64,000 bases of DNA, from positions 434,001 to 498,000 of the forward strand of contig CAWGJF010000003.1 of assembly GCA_963822905.1 (NCBI GenBank). The letters run 5' to 3'. Below are positions 44,114 to 54,314 of this stretch, in pieces. The DNA is from CAWGJF01 sp963822905. Its GTDB lineage: Bacteria; Bacteroidota; Ignavibacteria; Ignavibacteriales; Ignavibacteriaceae. The translations under genes were made by a program, and so were the position numbers. Under the pieces are notes generated by a model. It did not search any database. It was not told the DNA's origin and saw only the letters and a list, made by a program, of their open reading frames with translations. Within the stretch, counting starts at the first letter, position 1; every line of letters begins with the position of its first letter.

Positions 44114-45016
44114 TTATTTATGTTTTTTAACAGGTTTAATTAATTCAAATTTCTTTTGCGCCAGCAGATTTTTTGAAAGGTAAACTTTGACCGTATAATT
44201 TCCCTGTTCTCGTTTGTCAGGGGGAATTGAAATAGAGCTTTCAATTGTTGCTGTAGAATCTTTAACAATCAAGTCAGTCTTTTTCCTGAATAATGAACTA
44301 TCGTTTGATCCAATCCAATCAATATAAAATTTAAGTTTTATATTCCCAGCTACCGGGAGATTCTTCAATTTTACTAAGGCTAATACTTTATTCTTCTTTT
44401 TAATTTCAAAAGATGTTCCTTCTCCGATTAACTTCCCGGTTTTTTTACTGATCTTTCTACAAAGAATAATATGTGCAGCAATTACAGGTTTCGGTTTTTC
44501 TTTTTCGATGATCTTTTCAACAGGAGGTTCGTATTTAGTAGTATCCAGTACAAATTCCTTTTCAGCAATTAATTCACGGAAAAGATAAACTCTTAACTTA
44601 TAATCTCCGGCTTGTCTTTTATCAGGTGTAATAGAAATAGAACTCAAAATTGAGTTTGACGAATCACCATTTTCAAAGTCAACTTGTTTGCGATATAAAA
44701 GGCTTCCGTTTTGTTCAAGCCAGTCAATATGAAACTGAAGTTCCTTATTAAAATTGTATTCTCGATTTTTCAGTTTTATAACTGTGTAAAGTTTGGAATC
44801 AGCTTTAATCGAAAAGACCGAGTCCGGTTTTAGAACATCACCGGTTTTCTTGCTTAGCCTGGTTCCGAATTCAATAGTTGCAATAATGTCTTTTGAGTTT
44901 TTAGGAGGATAAATTGTTGTATGATTTTCGGTTGTTACCGGGGTTTCAAATCGCGTTGAACATCCTACAAAAATCAAGAGTAGGAAAAATACTAATATGA
45001 ACTTGGTCTTAATCAT
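44114..45016 (-). CDS. Lipoprotein with two tandem copies of one beta-rich module
   Basis: A 300-residue lipoprotein (signal ending LLIFVGC). It holds two homologous modules of about 110 residues separated by a proline-lysine linker (EPPVEKIIEKEKPKPV). Shared landmarks are LSKKTGDVLKPDSVFSIK versus ISKKTGKLIGEGTSFEIK, LQFHIDWLEQNGSLLYRK versus LKFYIDWIGSNDSSLFRK, and SISITPDKRQAGDYKLRVYL versus SISIPPDKREQGNYTVKVYL. The family is not recognised. The gene converges on the LVIVD gene and is followed on its own strand by nothing; the acyltransferase-like gene lies 8 bp upstream. Confidence 0.7.
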   Translation of the reverse strand: MIKTKFILVFFLLLIFVGCSTRFETPVTTENHTTIYPPKNSKDIIATIEFGTRLSKKTGDVLKPDSVFSIKADSKLYTVIKLKNREYNFNKELQFHIDWLEQNGSLLYRKQVDFENGDSSNSILSSISITPDKRQAGDYKLRVYLFRELIAEKEFVLDTTKYEPPVEKIIEKEKPKPVIAAHIILCRKISKKTGKLIGEGTSFEIKKKNKVLALVKLKNLPVAGNIKLKFYIDWIGSNDSSLFRKKTDLIVKDSTATIESSISIPPDKREQGNYTVKVYLSKNLLAQKKFELIKPVKKHK

Positions 45017-45024
45017 TTAAAATT

Positions 45025-46068
45025 TCAGATCATCCGGATGACAAAATTTTTACTTTTACGTTTTACTCCATCAAACCATTTGGATAATGGAATCATAATA
45101 ACAAGCATAACTGCAACTCCAATAAGTGTTTCAGTAACAACACCTTCACGATAATCGAAAAGATTTATCCTTTTCACAAAAAACCCGAGTATAGCAATGT
45201 GCATGCAGTAAAAAAACAATGCCACTCTGCCAACAATATCAAGAATAACAAGTGATTTGGGAATTAATTTGTTTAAGAAAATCATAATGGCCACACAAAA
45301 GTTTACTACGCCGAAAAACCAAATATTAAAGTAAAGACTTGGCGGATATTTCTGGTCAAAGAAAAATGAGTAGGTTCCGAAATCAGAAAATGAAAGTAAG
45401 TTTCCAAAACCACGACTCATCCTGATTATTGTTGCAAGAATAAAAGCTACAGACGCGATTAAAATTGTCATTAGAATTTTTTTCTTATCAGTGTCCCATT
45501 TTTTAAGCCAGCCGTTCGCCATTACAGAACCCAGTAATGCAAGTGCAAACCAGGGAAGCACCGGGTATTTGTTAAAATCGCCAGCATCGACAAATGTTTG
45601 CATAATTACAGTAATCCAGGAATCATTCAGGTCATATGGAATTTTTAAAAGCAAAGGATGGATGAGTAAAATTACAATTGCTATTGCCAGTTGATATTGC
45701 CATCGCAGCCCTAAAAGCAGAGACTGAAAGATCATGGAAATACCAATGCAGGCAATTATTCCGAGATGCCAGGGCTGGAAATGCTGGAACCCGCTCCATG
45801 AAGAATTAACCCAGGTCATTTGAAGAATCACAAGAAAAAGTCCACGCTGAATTAATTGCCAGCGGATTTTACTTTCAGGAATTCCTTTTGCTTTTCTTTT
45901 TTGAAAAGTCCACCAAACCATTGCTCCGTTCATCATTAAAAATCCTGGGGCACATAGATAACTGAGATAACGCAATGCAACCTGACCCCAGGAGTCAAAC
46001 AAAGGATTAAACGGATCCAAATATTTCCAGATGGAATTGAGGTAGTAAGAGCTGTGATCGACGAGCAT
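45025..46068 (-). CDS. Multipass membrane protein of the DUF1624/heparan-alpha-glucosaminide acetyltransferase type
   Basis: About 350 residues with roughly eight to ten membrane helices. It contains MLVDHSSYY and FLMMNGAMVWWTF, the RGLFLVILQMTW helix, WHLGIIACIGISMIF and VGRVALFFYCMHIAI. These fit the acyltransferase-3-like DUF1624 group, which transfers acetyl groups across membranes to sugars. In-frame codons upstream of the first ATG read RFDYIDQFRGLIIIL, a segment expected at the true N-terminus. The real start is therefore earlier (about 46130), with no ATG, GTG or TTG in frame. Either a rare start or an indel is present. The substrate is unknown. Confidence 0.75.
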   Translation of the reverse strand: MLVDHSSYYLNSIWKYLDPFNPLFDSWGQVALRYLSYLCAPGFLMMNGAMVWWTFQKRKAKGIPESKIRWQLIQRGLFLVILQMTWVNSSWSGFQHFQPWHLGIIACIGISMIFQSLLLGLRWQYQLAIAIVILLIHPLLLKIPYDLNDSWITVIMQTFVDAGDFNKYPVLPWFALALLGSVMANGWLKKWDTDKKKILMTILIASVAFILATIIRMSRGFGNLLSFSDFGTYSFFFDQKYPPSLYFNIWFFGVVNFCVAIMIFLNKLIPKSLVILDIVGRVALFFYCMHIAILGFFVKRINLFDYREGVVTETLIGVAVMLVIMIPLSKWFDGVKRKSKNFVIRMI

Positions 46069-46261
46069 CAGTATGATTATAAGTCCGCGAAACTGATCTA
46101 TGTAGTCAAAGCGCTGTTTGGTATCAACATTATTGATTTGTGTTGAACTGATATTATTTCCCCTTGAAAAATTTCAGTTAAATAACTCAAAAAACACTGT
46201 CCTAAACTATCAAAAGGATAAGATTAATTCCATTGCTGATTTGAACAAAAGCTAGAAATTT

Positions 46262-46294
46262 AAAAAAAAATCCCCATCGTAATTGACAGGGATT
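46262..46294 (-). terminator. Intrinsic terminator after the M16 peptidase pair
   Basis: On the minus strand AATCCC (46294-46289) pairs with GGGATT (46274-46269) around a 14-base loop and is followed by a run of T. It lies about 20 bp beyond the stop at 46313. The stem is short, but the T-tract is strong. Confidence 0.6.
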
Positions 46295-46312
46295 CTATTT
46301 CATAAAATATTT

Positions 46313-47605
46313 CTAATACATAAAATTGGATACTTCAAGCGATTTCGGATTTCCAATCAGTACAAACTGAAGATTCTTTATATACTTTTTTGCAACAGCC
46401 TGGATATCCTGCGGCGTGATTTTATTTATATGTCTAAGAAAATTACTTACATCTTTGTATCCAATTCCGGATAACTCATAAAAAGCCAGACTGTTTGCCT
46501 GCGCCTGGTTTGTCTCGTTTCCAAGATAATAAAATGTTATGAACTGTCTTACTTTATTTTTTAGTTCCTTGTCGGTAATCGGGTTATGTTTCAATTTCTC
46601 AAGCTCAGCCCGCATTACTTTTATAGTTGTATCCGGATCAACGGCGGTAACATATATAGCTCCATAGTTAGAGAAATTACTCCGGTAAAAAGAAGATGGA
46701 GCATAAGATAAGCTTCGTTTGGTTCTGACTTCTTCCCAGATTCTATCACGTAATATTGAATTCAAAATTAACATTGTGTAGCCGTCTTCAGTACCGCGTG
46801 ATGGAGCTGAATATGTTCCCTGGATGTAATTGGTAGGCAATTCTCTTTCAACAACTTTAATTGACGGTTCAGCATGTATTACATCTGGGAGCTTTACAGA
46901 TTTAAAATTTCCTTCCTGCAAATTGCTGAATGAATTTTTTACCAGGTTTTCCAATTCAGATTTAGATAAATTTCCAACAACAACAAGAAGCATATTGGAA
47001 GTTTTAAGTCGTTCAGTATAAAAATCTGAAAGATCTTTAGCAGTAAATGAATTTAAAGTTGCTTCAGTTCCATTTACTCCGGTTGAGTATGGATGATCGA
47101 CATAAAATTCTTCATTAACCAATTTTTGCAGGTAAGAATCGGGATTGTCATTAACCTGGTTAACAGCTGCAATCATTTTTTGTTTTTCAAGATTCAGATC
47201 TTCTTCTGAAAAAATCGGGTTTAAAATAATATCTGAAAAAATATTCCACGATTCTTTAAAATTCTGTTTCACACAGAGAAGATTTAAACTCGAATAATCA
47301 AGGTTTGAGCTTGAACTAATTTGTGAATTCATACTCTCAAGTTCTGAATTCAGTTTTTCTTTTGTATAATTTTTAGTTGCCTTTTGAGCTACAATAAGTG
47401 TGAGATTTTCTAGCCCTGCCTGGTGTTCATCAAGGATTGCAACCCCACCCTTGTAGTACATTTTTGCGGAGATAATATCATTCGCTTTGTTTTGTTTGAA
47501 AATTACTTTCAATCCATTTACTTCAAACGATTCAACATCCTGTGCAAAAAGAGAAACAGTTGATATTAAAATCATTAAAACAAATAATTTACTTTTCAAC
47601 GTCAT
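46313..47605 (-). CDS. M16 family peptidase homologue without catalytic motif
   Basis: A 430-residue exported protein (signal MTLKSKLFVLMILISTVSLFA). It has the M16 fold (GLKVIFKQNKANDIISAKMYYKGG; LTLIVAQKATKNYTKEKLN; VVVGNLSKSELENLV). The HxxEH zinc motif is missing: the matching position reads LDEHQAGLENLTL. The conserved C-terminal RxxY region of M16 partners (RDRIWEEVRTKRSLSYAPSS) is intact. It is therefore probably the non-catalytic partner of the upstream active M16, as in PqqL/Ydd-like pairs. The start overlaps the upstream gene by 17 bp, so translation is likely coupled. Confidence 0.88.
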   Translation of the reverse strand: MTLKSKLFVLMILISTVSLFAQDVESFEVNGLKVIFKQNKANDIISAKMYYKGGVAILDEHQAGLENLTLIVAQKATKNYTKEKLNSELESMNSQISSSSNLDYSSLNLLCVKQNFKESWNIFSDIILNPIFSEEDLNLEKQKMIAAVNQVNDNPDSYLQKLVNEEFYVDHPYSTGVNGTEATLNSFTAKDLSDFYTERLKTSNMLLVVVGNLSKSELENLVKNSFSNLQEGNFKSVKLPDVIHAEPSIKVVERELPTNYIQGTYSAPSRGTEDGYTMLILNSILRDRIWEEVRTKRSLSYAPSSFYRSNFSNYGAIYVTAVDPDTTIKVMRAELEKLKHNPITDKELKNKVRQFITFYYLGNETNQAQANSLAFYELSGIGYKDVSNFLRHINKITPQDIQAVAKKYIKNLQFVLIGNPKSLEVSNFMY

Positions 47606-48977
47606 TTTTCAATTCTCCTTTCTTAATGTTTAGAGTAAGATCTACCTTTTCAGCGTTTTCAGGAGAAGTAAGTACACCCAGAACATAGTTTTTATCTTTT
47701 ACATAAGTTTCCAAATAATTCTTAATATCATCCCGTGTTACTTTTTTTAAGTTGTCAATATAATCGAGGTAATAATCCAATCCGGCTACTGCCCACCAGA
47801 AACCAACTGTGTGTACAAACTGTGATGCTGTTTCACGGGAATATTGATCATTTATTGCCAGGATTGTTTTAGCATTTTCAAGTTGTTCATCCGTAAAATA
47901 GTTGGGATCTGAAATCATTTTATCAAGCTCAGCAAAAAGTGCTTTTTGGCATGCGTCGAATTTTTCAGGGGTGGTTTGAGCAAATAATGTTATCGGACCT
48001 GTATGGTTTAAAGTATAGTAACCAAAATTCACTCCAAGTGATAAACCGCTTTCAACAAGATCTTTATGAAACTTTGAAGTTTCCTGGCTAAGGATAAACG
48101 AAAGCACGTCTGCAGCATAAGTTGATTTCGGGTCTTTACTGACGCTCGGTCCTTGCCATTCATACATCATTGTAATTGCGTTAACAGGTTTTTCAACAAC
48201 CACAACTTCGTTCTTTGGAATAGGAGGGTGCTCTGGAATTTTATATTCATCAAAGGGATTTGGACCTCTTTTCCAACCGGAAAATATTTTTTCTGCAAGA
48301 GCGAATCCTTCATCCGGAGTTATATCACCCGCAAGTAATAACGCTGAATTATTAGGAATGTAAAACCTGTGTTGTATAGTTCGCATTTTTTCAGGAGTTG
48401 TTGAAAGAATAACACTACGATCTCCAATTACATTTTTGCGGCTGTAATATTTCCACCATACTCTTTTGGAAACTTCACGGTTGAGGTGGAAAAACGGGTT
48501 AGCTTCATTTCTGTCATACTCGCCTGTTACAACAGGTCTTTCATTTACTAATTCATCTTCGAGGAAAAGAGGAGAAGTGGCAGCATTATACATAAAATCC
48601 ATTCCCTGTTCTAGACTATCCTTCGGAAATGTAATAAAGTAATTTACTCTTTCTTCGCTGGTTGATCCATTAAAAGTTGCACCTAGCTCCCTAAGGCGTT
48701 CCATATATGCTTCCTGGCTTGGAATACTTGCATTGGCTTTAAAGAACATATGTTCGTATAGATGTGACAAACCATCGTATTCAGGAGATTCAGTATATGA
48801 ACCGTTTTTAACATCAAGTTCTACAGTAACTAGCGGCACTGAATGATTTTCAATTACTATAACTTCCAATCCGTTATCAAGTTTGTGTGTTGATATTCCA
48901 TACCTTTGAGCATTAGAATTACCACCCACATAAACAGTAAGCAGAAGTAATAGCAAATACTTCAAATTTTTAAGCAT
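47589..48977 (-). CDS. M16 family zinc peptidase (catalytic partner)
   Basis: A 462-residue exported protein (signal to about residue 23, ending GNSNA). The inverted zinc motif is complete: HLYEHMFFK, with the downstream glutamate in the NEANPFFHLN region. The N-terminal strand NGLEVIVIENHSVPLVTVEL and the YDGLSHLYEH block are typical. Such enzymes form a clamshell with a non-catalytic partner and degrade peptides in the periplasm. The next gene supplies that partner. Confidence 0.9.
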   Translation of the reverse strand: MLKNLKYLLLLLLTVYVGGNSNAQRYGISTHKLDNGLEVIVIENHSVPLVTVELDVKNGSYTESPEYDGLSHLYEHMFFKANASIPSQEAYMERLRELGATFNGSTSEERVNYFITFPKDSLEQGMDFMYNAATSPLFLEDELVNERPVVTGEYDRNEANPFFHLNREVSKRVWWKYYSRKNVIGDRSVILSTTPEKMRTIQHRFYIPNNSALLLAGDITPDEGFALAEKIFSGWKRGPNPFDEYKIPEHPPIPKNEVVVVEKPVNAITMMYEWQGPSVSKDPKSTYAADVLSFILSQETSKFHKDLVESGLSLGVNFGYYTLNHTGPITLFAQTTPEKFDACQKALFAELDKMISDPNYFTDEQLENAKTILAINDQYSRETASQFVHTVGFWWAVAGLDYYLDYIDNLKKVTRDDIKNYLETYVKDKNYVLGVLTSPENAEKVDLTLNIKKGELKNDVEK

Positions 48978-49128
48978 TATCCCTCCGTATATAAGAATTT
49001 GATTATTTAAATTTCAGATACATAAGGATTTCAAATTAATACTGAACATTTACATTCGGACAATAATTATGATAGACGGTTCAAATCTTTTTTAAGTTGC
49101 ATTTAATTATGAAAAACCTAAATCAAAT

Positions 49129-49936
49129 TTAATTCTGATAAACATGTACATCTCTTTGTGGAAACGGAATAGAGATTTTTTCTTCATCAAATTTCTTTTT
49201 GATTTTTTCAGTTACATCAAAATAAACTCCCCAATAATCTGCTCTATTTACCCATGGACGAACATTAAAATTCACACTGCTGTCCCCAAGTTCGGATAAA
49301 ACTATTTGCGGTGGTGGGTCTTTTAAAATTCTTTGATCACTTTCCAATATTGATTTGATTACATTTTTAGCTTTATCAATATCATCACTGTAACCGATTC
49401 CAAAAACCATATCAACTCTTCTTGTATCCTTTGCAGAGTAGTTAATAATGTTTCCGCTTGTCAGAGTTGAGTTTGGAATATAGATTGCTTTGTTATCTGG
49501 AGTTAAAAGAGTTGTAACAAAAATACCTATAGATTCAACTGAACCTGCTGCTCCGCCTCCTTCAATATAGTCCCCGACTTTTATCGGTTTAAAGATTATT
49601 AACATAACTCCAGCAGCAAGGTTTGACAGAGAGCCTTGCAAAGCGAAGCCAATAGCTAAACCGGCAGCGCCAATTACAGCAACAAATGATGTCGTCTCAA
49701 TTCCCACTTGTGAAGCAGCAGAAATAAAGACAAATGCAATTAACCCTATTTTAACAACGCTAACTAAAAAGCTGGTTAAAGTTTCATCAACATTTTTTTT
49801 CTTTAGAATATTACTAATAGTTTTGGATAAAAGTTTTGCAATCCAGATTCCAATGATAATTGTTAGAATTGCCCCAGACAATTCTTAATCCATAAGTGGT
49901 TGCAATTAATTGTACTTCTTTAATTATACTTTCCAT
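49129..49936 (-). CDS. Small-conductance mechanosensitive channel (MscS family), frameshifted
   Basis: With a frameshift near 49875-49880 corrected, the protein reads MESIIKEVQLIATTYGLRIV, then GAILTIIIGIWIAKLLSKTI, and has about 268 residues, close to the minimal MscS. The pore helix is seen in AAGLAIGFALQGSLSNLAAGVMLI, followed by the beta domain (IKVGDYIEGGGAAGSVESIG; IPNSTLTSGNIINYS) and the cytoplasmic C-domain. It opens under membrane tension and releases solutes. ATG 49936 is preferred to the internal ATG at 49881, which would remove the first helix. Confidence 0.88.
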
Positions 49937-50002
49937 TGATTCTCCGGTTTAATTAAATGTGTTAGTATTTGTTTTGTTATCAAAATTCTTATTGGTTAGA
50001 AG

Positions 50003-50032
50003 AAGAAAAAAAGAGGGCTGATAAGCCCTCTG
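50003..50032 (-). terminator. Intrinsic terminator downstream of the 91-residue membrane protein
   Basis: An 8-bp perfect stem AGAGGGCT / AGCCCTCT (50012-50019 and 50024-50031) with loop GATA. On the minus strand it is followed by seven T residues. It stands about 30 bp beyond the stop at 50062, and before the mscS start. Confidence 0.85.
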
Positions 50033-50061
50033 CAAATTTCATCAGAGTAAAAGTATTAAAT

Positions 50062-50337
50062 TCAGGAGAAAGTATTCTGATTCATACTTCCAAAAAAACT
50101 AGCAATCATTGAAAAGAATAAAATGAAAAAGATGATTACCAGTACGAACATAATAAGCATAAATAAAAGTGATGCTTGAGCCCAGGATTTCTTACTTGGG
50201 TTAGACCCATCCCCAAAAGCCCATACAAACATCATTATAAACCCAACTAATGGAATGCATTGGATTAAAAAAGTTATTAACCAATCTCCAATGGTCATAT
50301 GTTTGTACGAATTTACAGGAAGGTTTTGCTGGTCCAT
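50062..50337 (-). CDS. Small two-helix membrane protein
   Basis: A 91-residue protein: short polar start (MDQQNLPVNSYKHMTIGDWL), membrane helix 1 (about 20-43, TFLIQCIPLVGFIMMFVWAF), a polar loop GDGSNPSKKSWAQA, and helix 2 (about 56-82, LLFMLIMFVLVIIFFILFFS). It resembles the small YIP/DUF4870-like membrane proteins but I do not assign it. A GGAGGC-like sequence lies just before the ATG. It has its own strong terminator. Confidence 0.65.
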   Translation of the reverse strand: MDQQNLPVNSYKHMTIGDWLITFLIQCIPLVGFIMMFVWAFGDGSNPSKKSWAQASLLFMLIMFVLVIIFFILFFSMIASFFGSMNQNTFS

Positions 50338-50689
50338 TTTGCCTCCTCTAGCTGATGAAAAGAAAAATTAAAAGGTGAAAAGAAATTCTCCTCAAACACT
50401 GAATTTCATTTGTTAATATACTGAATTATTAAAACCGATTCATAAATTATTGTGAATAATTTCAATCCACAAATAGTTCTTATTATCGTATTATTATTTC
50501 AGAATCGAATTAAAATAAAGTGATTCTTGAATTTGGGAAATAGAATTTATACACACTTAATCATTGCCAATTCTGATAAAATATCTTTATAAATAATCAC
50601 TAAACGCAATAATTCTGTTGGTATAATTGTTGGAAAAATCATAAACCGAAACCAATCTTTCGCAAATAAAAATATTTTATGGTAGATAA
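50338..50689. other. Divergent intergenic region before nifJ
   Basis: About 350 bp of AT-rich DNA between two outward-facing genes. It must hold promoters for both. A TATAAT lies at about 50620-50625 facing nifJ, but no convincing -35 hexamer stands at the right distance. No riboswitch or repeat is recognised. Confidence 0.4.
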
Positions 50690-53600
50690 ATGGAAAGAAA
50701 AAAAGTAACAATTGATGGAAACGAAGCAGCGGCATTTGTTGCATATAATACAAATGAAGTTTGCGCAATTTACCCTATCACACCTTCTTCAAATATGGGT
50801 GAATGGTGTGATGCATGGTCAGCAGTAAATAAAAAAAATATTTGGGGAATTGTACCTACAGTTAGTGAATTGCAAAGTGAAGGTGGAGCCTCAGGCTCTG
50901 TTCACGGAGCATTACAAACAGGTGCGTTGACAACTACATTTACAGCTTCTCAAGGATTGCTGTTAATGATTCCAAACATGTTTAAGATAGCTGGTGAGCT
51001 TACTTCAACAGTTTTTCATGTGTCAGCACGATCAATTGCAGCACAGGCATTATCGATTTTTGGAGATCATAGTGATGTGATGTCAACACGTCAAACAGGG
51101 TTTGCATTATTATCGTCAAACTCAGTTCAGGAAATTATGGATCTCGCATTTAATTGCACAGGCCGCTACACTTGAATCAAGAATTCCATTTGTTCATTTC
51201 TTTGACGGATTCAGATCATCACACGAAGTACAGAAAATTGAAGAACTTTCCAAAGAAGATATGATGGCAATGATTGATGATGATCTGGTTATTGCTCACA
51301 GAAAAAGAGGACTCAGCCCGGATCAACCTGTTCTCCGCGGCTCTGCACAAAACCCCGATGTTTACTTCCAGGGAAGAGAAACTGTTAATCCTTATTATAT
51401 AAAGTGTCCGGATATTGTTCAGAAGCAGATGGATAAATTTGCAAAACTTGTTGGAAGACAATATCATCTTTTTGATTATGTCGGTGCAAAAGATGCTGAA
51501 AGAATTGTTGTCATGATGGGTTCAGGGGCCGAAGCTGCAGAGGAAACAGTTGAATATCTTGTATCACAGGGAGAAAAAGTAGGATTGGTGAAAGTAAGAT
51601 TGTACAGACCATTCTCTCTTAATCATTTTATAAATGCTTTACCTAAAACCACAAAAGTTATTTCCGTTTTAGATAGAACCAAAGGAACCGGGTGCTCCCG
51701 GTGAACCGCTTTACCTGGACGTTGTAAATGCAATAGCTGAGAAATTTAACAATGGTGATTTGCAGTTTGCATTCCCGAAAATAGTTGGCGGACGTTACGG
51801 TCTGTCCTCAAAAGAATTTACCCCGGCAATGATTAAATCAGTATTCGAAAACATTAAATCAGAAAAACCAAAGAATCATTTTATTGTTGGAATTATAGAT
51901 GACGTAACGAATTCAAGCCTGGATTTTGATCGTAATTTCTCAGTTGAACCAAATGAAACTTTCAAAGGAAAATTTTATGGGCTTGGCGCTGATGGAACTG
52001 TTGGGGCAAACAAAAACTCAATAAAAATTATTGGCGAAGGAACCGATTTTTTTGCCCAGGGATATTTTGTTTACGATTCAAAAAAATCAGGCTCAATGAC
52101 AGTATCTCATCTTCGCTTCGGACCTAAACCAATAAAATCAACTTACCTTATTGATCGTGCAAACTTTGTTGCCTGCCATCAGCAGGTTTTTCTGGAAAAA
52201 ACAGATATGCTTAAAGATGTAGTTGAAGGTGCGACTTTCTTATTGAATACAGTTGTTCCCAAAGACCAGGTTTGGGATTCACTTCCTGAAAAAGTTCAGA
52301 GGGACCTTATTGAAAAGAAAATGAAATTATTTGTAATTGATGCATACAAAGTTGGAAATGATACTGGAATGGGTGTTCGTATAAATACAATTATGCAGAC
52401 TTGCTTCTTTGCGATTTCGAATATCTTCCCCAAAGATCAGGCAATTGAGTTGATCAAAAATTCGATTAAGAAAACTTATGGTGCAAAAGGCGATAAAATT
52501 GTCCAGATGAATTTTGCGGCTGTTGATCAGACTTTAGAAAACCTTTTTGAAGTTGAAGTTCCGAATAAAGTCACAAGCAAATTACAATTGCAGCCAGCCG
52601 TTGCCGGTAATGCACCTGAATTTGTCCTTGATGTAACTGCAAAAATAATCGGTGGAGATGGTGATCTTCTCCCTGTAAGCAAAATGCCTATCGATGGAAC
52701 ATTTCCGACTGCAACTGCACAATGGGAAAAAAGAAATATTGCTCTTGAGATTCCAGTTTGGGATATGCAAACATGTATTCAGTGTAACAAATGTGTAATG
52801 GTTTGTCCGCATGCTACAATACGAGCTAAGGTTTTTGAAGAAAAATATTTAACAAACATTCCCGAAACTTTTAAATCAACAAAGTTCAGGGGAAAAGATT
52901 ACGGCGACGGAATGTTGTACAGTCTGCAGGTTGCTGTGGAAGATTGTACAGGCTGCGGGCTTTGTGTGGATGTTTGCCCGGCTAAGAATAAACAGGAAAC
53001 AAAACTTAAAGCAATTAATATGCAGGAACAACTTTCATTACGCGAGACTGAAAGAGCTAACTGGGATTTCTTCCTCAATATTCCTGAGATAGATAGAAGA
53101 AAAATCAATACAACAAAAGTAAAAGATTCACAATTTCTCAGACCATTATTTGAATTTTCAGGTGCTTGCTCAGGCTGTGGGGAAACTCCTTATGTAAAAC
53201 TTGTGAGCCAGTTGTTTGGCGACAGAACAGTTGTAGCAAACGCTACAGGTTGTTCTTCAATTTACGGAGGAAATCTTCCTACAACTCCCTGGGCTGTTGA
53301 TGAAAATGGAAGAGGACCTGCTTGGTCAAATTCACTTTTTGAAGATAATGCAGAGTTTGGTTTCGGTTTCCGTTTAGCAATTGATAAACATAATAAACAA
53401 GCAAAAGAATTATTAAGCAAATATGATAATGAATTAGGAAACGAACTTGTTAATTCAATTCTTAACAATGCTCAAAAAGATGAAGCTGATATTTATGAAC
53501 AAAGAGAAAAAGTTTCCGAACTTAATAAAAAACTGGAAAGTTTACAGAAATCATCTTCAGGAGGAAAAGCAACTGATATTAAACACCTGTTAAGTTTATC

Positions 53601-54291
53601 AGATTATCTTGTTAAGAAATCTGTCTGGATAATGGGTGGTGATGGATGGGCTTACGATATTGGTTACGGCGGACTGGATCATGTGTTAGCATCAGGGAAA
53701 AATGTAAATATCCTGGTTCTTGATACTGAAGTTTATTCAAACACCGGTGGACAATGTTCGAAAGCAACTCCACGCGGAGCAGTTGCGAAATTTGCTGCTG
53801 CTGGCAAACCAGGTGCAAAAAAAGATCTTGGCTTAATGGCTATGAGCTATGGAAATGTATACGTTGCTAAAGTTGCAATGGGTGCAAATGATCAGCATAC
53901 ACTGAGAGCAATTCTTGAAGCAGAAGCTTATGATGGACCTTCATTAATTATTGCTTACAGTCATTGCATCGCTCACGGAATAAATATGGGAACTGCAATG
54001 CAAAATCAGAAAGCTGCTGTTGATTCAGGTTATTGGCCATTATTCAGGTATAATCCTGAATTGGAAGCTGAAGGGAAGAATCCTTTTAAACTTGAGTCCA
54101 AAGGTTTGAAAATACCACTGAGGGATTATGCGTATATGGAGACAAGGTATAAAATGTTAACAAAATCTCATCCGAAAGAAGCTGAGATTTTAATGAAGGA
54201 AGCTCAGGAAGATGTTGTGAGAAAATGGAAAGATTATGAGAGAATGGCTTCGTACGCTCCCGATGATTCAAACGGTAAAGAAAAAAACTAA
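50690..54291 (+). CDS. nifJ: Pyruvate:ferredoxin (flavodoxin) oxidoreductase, single chain, two frameshifts
   Basis: NifJ converts pyruvate and CoA to acetyl-CoA and CO2 with reduced ferredoxin. In order: domain I (RKKVTIDGNEAAAFVAYNTNEVCAIYPITPSSNMGEW), domain II, the gamma domain (GLGADGTVGANKNSIKIIGE), two 4Fe-4S motifs (CIQCNKCVMVCPHA and CTGCGLCVDVCPA) and the proximal-cluster and TPP domain (SGACSGCGETPY; GGDGWAYDIGYGGLDHVL; TEVYSNTGGQCSKATP). An extra T in the TTT at 51149-51151 and an extra G at 51684-51685 break the frame. Without them it encodes 1199 residues, the family norm. All cofactor motifs are intact. It starts a pair with the DHOD-like gene 23 bp downstream. Confidence 0.93.
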
Positions 54292-54314
54292 AGACGAAAT
54301 AAAAAGGAATTACA

